Assembly: GCA_038049695.1 (NCBI GenBank)
Contig: CP142461.1
Coordinates: forward strand, 30,015,001-30,079,000
Direction: 5' to 3'
DNA length: 64,000 nucleotides
From: Cinnamomum chago
Lineage: Eukaryota; Streptophyta; Magnoliopsida; Laurales; Lauraceae
The number at the start of each line of letters is the position of its first letter. Position 1 is the stretch's first letter. Positions 58,283-64,000 of this stretch are shown piece by piece. The position numbers and the translations under genes were made by a program. The notes below the pieces were generated by a model. That model worked only from the letters and a program-made list of their open reading frames with translations, had not been told where the DNA came from and did not search any database.

Positions 58283-58865
58283 TTGATGTGATTAAGTTGC
58301 TTACCTATTATATATGAACTTATAATTACTCTTTTTTTTTCATTCTCCACATATATATATATATATATATGAATGAGACCTACACGTATGAGCACACTAT
58401 GTTATAAATGAGGCTTTGCACAATTGATTAAAGGTTTGGATCGTATATTCATGACTTATTTCTAAATAATAAATTTGAGTCATTTTTCAGAAAGGCCAAG
58501 CCATCTCTTGGAATGGAATTGGAACTAGAACTATATGGGCCCATCTGGAAGAATTTACTCATTGTAGGGTAGGGCTGTAGGGGTTTGAGATATTTCCACA
58601 TGACCCACCCATATGAAGAAATGGTTATCATCTGATCATGGGTGGTAGGAAGTGGTTTAGCGTACTTTGAGCGCATCAAAATTGTCCAACTTATAGCTTG
58701 GAGAGTCCCTAAACCTTGGCATCAGAAAATTCCATACACTTAAATTAGATTGTGGCCTCACTTCTTGGATCCAAATTGCTTAAAAAATGGTCCTTGCTAG
58801 ATTTCAAAATTTAGCCCAATTATGGATTTCATGAGTCTACTTTTTGGTCTTTTCAAAGAGATCCA
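58283..58865. other. Intergenic, nothing recognised
   Basis: AT microsatellite at 58352-58370; otherwise no coding signal or clear repeat. Confidence 0.5.
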
Positions 58866-59206
58866 ATTATACTATATTAAGCTGAAGGATTTTGAAGATA
58901 ATTTTGACCGTAACTTCTGATTTTGACTGGGAGTTATAACTCTTCATTTCCAATATGTCATCACTCATCTCTACTTCCAACATGTAACTACTCATTTCCT
59001 CCACCTCATGCAACCACTTCATCTTTCCTCCTTTTCACTTTTCTGCAAGAACTTCATTTCTATCCCTATTATAATCACCAAATCATTGTCACAAGTATTT
59101 GAGGATTAATTTTACGTAATCTGAGTTTTATTAATAAATCAGTAAATATACTTTTCAGTTATTGGTAAACATGCTTGTGCTAAGCACGGGTTGTTGTGCT
59201 ACTAAA
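58866..59206. mobile_element. Short Helitron-like repeat, third copy in the window
   Basis: Diverged relative of 23868-24171 and 38577-38880. Begins attatactatattaagctga. Ends with a gtgctaagcac hairpin followed by gggttgttgtgctact, where a Helitron would end ctagt. Its presence outside the F-box array shows that the repeat is dispersed. Confidence 0.55.
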
Positions 59207-59375
59207 GATATTAAGTTCACTTTTTAAGCGGTTGGGGTTTTAATGAGTGAACCCACCTTTTGATTTAACAGGCTAATAATAATAATAATAATCTCTCAAG
59301 GTTGCTCTTTTAAGACTAAAGGTAAATGGAATTGAAATATCACCACATTAGGAGAATTTTCTCCATGGAGGCGTT

Positions 59376-62300
59376 TGGAGATGTCAAATGGGCCGTATCG
59401 TGGTAGTCAACGGCCTATGGCCCAGCCAGTCAGGCGGCACAGCACGGCACGGTACGTGATATTTGATAGTTTTAGTGTAATTATAAAAAATATAGTCTTT
59501 TATTTTTTTTATTATCCAAAAAATTGTAAAGGTTTTGAAAGTAATCTTATTGAAAAATCTTCAAATAGGAAAAATCCAAATGGTTCTCTTCTCAATGTAG
59601 TAGGTCGGATTTGACAGAACCACTTAAATTTATGTCACACTCTTCTTTGTGTGTATCTTTTAGCTTTTTTTAGCACAAAATGTTAGAACCATACGAAGCC
59701 CATGGCACGATAGGCACGGCACGACCAGCACGACTCGAGTATGGCTCGTGTCGTGCCGAGCCAACTCCCTGTGTGAGGTCCCGCCCTTGGTAGGCCCTCT
59801 AATTGCTATTTTATAGACTAATTAATTCTAATTTATGTTAATTATTGGTTAATTATGCTAATCTTCGTTAATCTTTGCTAATCTCTACTAATCTTAGCTA
59901 ATTATTGCTAATCATGGCTAATTATTAATTAATTGGGTTAATTCGGGGCTAATTAGATTGACTAGTTAGATTTCCCTAAGTTATAGTTAGACTAGCTTGG
60001 TTTAGTTAGTTTTAGGGTTAGATGGGTGTTTGAGTCAATCCTAGGCTTTTAGAGCTAGAATGGTCATTAGTTGAGTCTAATTAAATTAATTAAGGTTGGG
60101 TTAGTGCAAAAGGTGCCCTCTCTAGAAGCTTCTTACCAAAAGACCTAACCTACCCTAACCCTAACCCTAATCCCATGAAAACCCTAAGGCTAATCTAGTC
60201 ATTAACCACCCTCCACTAAACCTATAAAATGTCTCTTAACCCCATTTCAAAACCCTAAGCCTAAGAGCCAGCCCCCATCCCAAGGCAAATTCACTATTCC
60301 ATAGCAACTCTCCTCTCCTCCCTCTCAATCCTTCCCTACGGATGAGCCATTGCTACTGACTGTTGCTGGGATCCCTTCTCTGCTGCAGCCACTTCACCAT
60401 CTCTTTCCTTTCCCATTTCATCTCTTCCAAGCCACTGAATCTGTTGCTGGAAATCCACCTGGGTGCCACTGTTCTGCTGGAACCTCATCTTGGAACTCCT
60501 CCTCTGTAGCAGCCACTACCCCACCACCTCATCTTCTCCTCTTCATTTCCTCACCTGGGAGGTCTTGCTGCTGCTAGAAATTCCATTGGAGCTGCAGCAT
60601 TTCTTCTCCTTCATCTCTATTTGTGCTGGAGAGGTCTTGGAAGCCACTGCTGTAATCCTTCTTCTGCTTCTTCTTCATCCACCTGGGAACCCCGGGTTCT
60701 GTGCTGGGATTTTCTCAAACAGCAGCTGTTGCCTCATCTTTCTTTTCCTCATTTCCCTCACTCTCCAACCTACTGGGTGTGCTGGAATTACTGAGGAGTT
60801 GCTGCCAGAGCTGCTGTGCCCTTTTCTCCATTTTCTCCCCCTCTCATTTCTTCACTTGGGATACTGTTACCCTGCTGGGAATTCTCCAAACCACTACTGC
60901 AGCTGCTATATTTCTTCTTTCTCCTTCTCCCTTGCTGAGCTGGGACTATTTCAGTGCTGGGATATTGCTCTAGGAGCTACTATTACTCTGCTGGAAACCC
61001 TCTAGGGACTGCTGCTACTGTTATTGCTGCTCTTCTTCTTCACTGTTGAGTGGAATTTCTCATTTCTAGCTCTCTTTCTCTTTACAACCCTCCCTCTAAT
61101 TATCAAAGGCAAGTGCTCATACTCCTAGCTTAGCACACATATGATTATTTCTTGATTTCAGTAGCTTAATATCATGCTTGTGTTTAATTCAGTCTTAGAA
61201 TACACCCAGAGTCTCTGTTTTTCTGTTTTGGTTGAAAGGTCACTGATGGATGGGGGTTTTCACCCCCCATTTGGAAGATCAGTGGGCCATAAGGTGATTA
61301 ATGGATGGTTATTGAGTTATTTAATGATTAGAAGTGTTTGGGTGAAGTTTGGAACCAATTGGAAGTGGTTTGGGCTAAAAAGGAGTCAAAACGGAAAATC
61401 TGCAGAAGTGCTCCCGGGACTGAAATTGCAGTGTTCCCGGTCGACCCAGACCCACCTCGGTCGACCGGCGACACTGCAGATTTGAAAATTCTGCTCCCAG
61501 TTATTCTGTTTTCTGCAGACTCGACCTGACTCAACTGGTAGTGTTCTGGGTCGACCGAGACCTACCTTGGTCGACCGAGAACACTATATTTTTATGAAAA
61601 ATTGGCCCTCAGCCATTTTCTTGCAGAAAACCCATTTCAATTAGTTTGGTTGACTCGGCTTAGCCCAGGTTGACCCGGTATACATGGTTTTCGAAGGGAA
61701 TGACCGAAAGTTGGTTTTTCACCCAAAACTCAGACTGTTTACACCCAAATCAACCTGAAACTTAGAATTTACATTTAGAAAGTGTTTAAAGCTGGAACAT
61801 CAATCTTTCTAAGGTTTTTAGAGTATGCGGTCAATCACCTAGGCCAGGTTGTTTGACCGGACACGCTGTAAGCCTTTAGAAACGAATTGAGTTGTCTAGG
61901 AGGCCTGATTTAGATTAGTTAGTGCACTCGGTTGATCCTCCCGGCCAGGAGATCAACCGAGCTCACAACACATCAGGTTCACCTGGGAAACCCTGATTGT
62001 TCCAGTTTTCAACATTTAGTAGTTATGATCAGTTGTGGGGCCCATTGACCATCCAAATGAGCATTTATCAGTGTCCTAAGCCCGAGTCAACGGTGTGGCT
62101 CAACCTTGACTCGCGGGGACCACAGTTTAGGGTTTAGGTTATTAATCTAAGATGATTCGATCTCTAAGAGTTGTCAACAATGCCCTTAACCAACTAAGCA
62201 CCAATTATAGTATTTTATGGCTTTAATGACACCGTTTAGAGATCGAATTACCGGAGATAGACCTGAATCTAAAGTGGCCTATTACCTAGGATTGGACCGT

Positions 62301-63781
62301 TGGATTTCTCGTTGATTCTCTGATTGAAGTTTATACTTCACTGTTATTATTACTCTGTCATTCTTAGATCTTTAGAATAGTTGTTTACTATTAATTGAAC
62401 ATAAATGAAAGACCTGAACCTAGGGTATCTAGAGGTGACCCGATAGTGTGATTTCGGAGAACATTGACCCGTGTCTGTGTCTAGGCGGGCCCTTAATGGG
62501 CCTAAGTGTGGAGATGTGAACCCTTTAGCTTGAAGAGGTAGTTTTTTTTATTGGACAGTTAAGTTATATGGATTGGAATGGAATTGTTCATCAGTATAAG
62601 TGGATTAGTTACCTCGTATGGACAGATTTAGACCAGGCCATGTACTGATGGGCCTTGGTATGGATCCAACGAGTGGGCCTGGACCTTGAATGAGATCCAG
62701 AGACTGTATTGAGATGTGTAGACCTCTTAGAGATATTGTTAGGACCTTGTTCACGCAAGGCAAAGCCTAGACAGACACAGACCTTAGAGTATTCTCGAGT
62801 CGGCATGAACATTCACTCGGTTGATTTAAGCTCAGCCTGTGGACTGATCATCCCCGGTAGGAGCTAGTTGAGTATTGAGGAGCTATCATGATGAGCTGTG
62901 TGGTTGAGATGGACGGTGTGATACCGTGCCGGTCTGGAGTGTTGAGATGATGAGTTGATGAGTGATATGTGGGATTAGTTATTCCCACCACTGGTGAGAT
63001 TTCCCCGCCGCAACTGTGTTCAGTATGGGAGGGCCGCGGCATAATATCCCGCGGTATTCCAGCTCGTGTGAATGTGCCACCTTGTTGTAGTAGTTTAGAT
63101 GATTTCATTTATACTGATTCCTTATGATTTAAATGCACAACTGCCTAGTTCATTTCCCTTGCTATTCATTTAATTTATGTACCTGTCTTTATTTCCTTTG
63201 ATATATATGTTCTATGTTAGTAGTATGTTGTAACTTGCCAGATCGTTTAGATCTGACCCATTCATTGGTGCTTAGGCCTTGATCCCGAGATCCCAGACGA
63301 TGCACTAGCTGTAGTGGAGGCACCCGTTGCAGGAGAGTACGCATGGGGCCCGGCCGACACGGATGTCGAGCCGGAGGGTGGAGACGATCTATATGGGTTT
63401 TGAGGGACTCTCTTTTATTTTGGGTTTGAGAGACAATTTTGTAGCGAGATGGGTAGATTCAAATGTATAAGTTTTGATTAACAACTGATACTGTAACTAG
63501 ACCTTTGTTCTGCTCACACTTTATATATCGATACCTATTGCTTCCGCATTGTTTAATTGTTATGCTTCCGCAATTTAAATGTTATTATTATATGGTTCAA
63601 AAAGTTTTAAATTGGACCTCACTGCGGCCTACGATCTTGGAAGTTCTCGGATTTTTCGGGAAGTAGCGCGCCAATTTCGGGTATTCGAACGAGTATATCG
63701 GTATCCGGAATTGGGGCGTTACACCCTGGCTAGCTCGACTCGGGCACGGCCCGTGACGGCATGACTCATTTGACATCCCTA
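59376..63781. mobile_element. Small hAT element split by solo LTR 3
   Basis: Ends are tggagatgtcaaatgggcc and, reversed, tagggatgtcaaatgagtc, similar to the hAT at 29128-30121. The presumed 8-bp duplication gaggcgtt / tgggcatt matches at 5 of 8, so it is old. Subterminal cacggcacg-type repeats lie on both sides. Without the nested LTR it is about 450 bp. Confidence 0.7.
59772..63723 (+). mobile_element. Solo LTR 3 (3.95 kb), inserted in the small hAT
   Basis: Ends are tgtgaggtcccgccc and ...attggggcgttaca, with a perfect 5-bp duplication ccctg (59767-59771 and 63724-63728). No second LTR or coding region. It shares a variant of the gcggacttacgatc motif (gcggcctacgatc, near 63624) with solo LTRs 1 and 2. 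The open frame at 60463-61005 lies in a ctgctgg-rich simple region and is not a gene. Confidence 0.85.
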
Positions 63782-63789
63782 TGGGCATT

Positions 63790-64000
63790 CATATGCCGAT
63801 CGAGTTGGAAATCAGTGGTGGGGGGCCTCAAATGAGACAAACAATTTTAGCAAAAATGAATATATTTGTTTGCTAGAATGGAGAGTGTTTTCTTCCTCTC
63901 TGTTTTGTTTTGTATTGGTATTTTTTTTTTTTGTGTTTTTTTTTTTTTGGGTAATTAGAATGGACAGTTGAACCTATGAGCTTTCACACACACATTCCAA
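63790..64000. other. Right edge, nothing recognised
   Basis: T-runs at 63921-63950 and otherwise unique-looking sequence without a coding signal. Confidence 0.5.

Noticed and set aside
60140-60175. Telomere-like ccctaaccctaaccctaa
   Set aside because: Only about three short units, lacking the plant ccctaaa unit and inside solo LTR 3. Coincidental.
60350-61005. 180-codon plus-strand frame
   Set aside because: Lies in a ctgctgg-rich simple region of solo LTR 3; Leu/Ser/Phe-rich with no domain.
1-64000. CRISPR arrays, operons, phage or toxin-antitoxin systems
   Set aside because: No prokaryotic gene organisation or spaced identical repeats. All repeats fit plant transposons or minisatellites.

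Overview
This is a piece of a flowering-plant nuclear genome, probably a eudicot or magnoliid, AT-rich and not grass-like. The evidence is plant F-box and PLS-type PPR genes, a plant nuclear tRNA-Gly(UCC), plant SINE, LINE and hAT sequences, and Ty3/Gypsy Tat-type and Ty1/Copia fossils. Only four loci look intact: two nearly identical F-box genes (24742-25833 and 33900-34991), one PPR gene (40490-42142) and one tRNA gene (58211-58282, minus). Most of the rest is transposable-element DNA, much of it nested.

Layout. 1-4099: 3' part of a Tat-type Ty3/Gypsy fossil with an antisense extra reading-frame region and a 3' LTR. 4281-4459: SINE-like element. 4649-6369: non-autonomous hAT. 6786-11828: a Pack-MULE with roughly 290-bp inverted repeats that captured part of a plant zinc-knuckle (WRKY19/loricrin-like) gene; a 3.56-kb solo LTR later landed in the captured piece. 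11932-40255: three tandem copies of a unit of about 5.5-6.0 kb net. Each unit has a 363-codon F-box gene and a decayed second F-box gene. Unit 1's F-box gene is dead: it has a premature stop and a 6,564-bp CACTA element that carries LRR receptor-kinase exons. Unit 2 has two unit-specific hAT insertions, one with PPR-like fragments. Unit 3 has a 1.0-kb hAT and a 98-bp micro-MITE. 40490-42142: PPR gene. 44610-54227: minus-strand Ty1/Copia fossil whose left LTR was hit by a 2.9-kb solo LTR. About 54640-57813: likely non-autonomous Helitron. 58211-58282: tRNA-Gly. 59376-63781: small hAT split by a 3.95-kb solo LTR.

Function and history. The F-box proteins would be substrate receptors of SCF ubiquitin ligases, and the PPR protein would act on organelle RNA. 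Neither set is functionally linked to the other. The main interest is historical. The triplication has base-level breakpoints. Older repeats are shared by the units (a hAT end, Harbinger MITEs, LINE relics, a Helitron-like repeat), while younger insertions are unit-specific and have clean target-site duplications. At least three unrelated DNA-transposon classes (MULE, CACTA, hAT) carry fragments of host genes. Two of them also have a long CT-rich, leader-like tract followed by a splice-donor-like CAG|GT. I saw no CRISPR, operon, phage or other prokaryotic feature.
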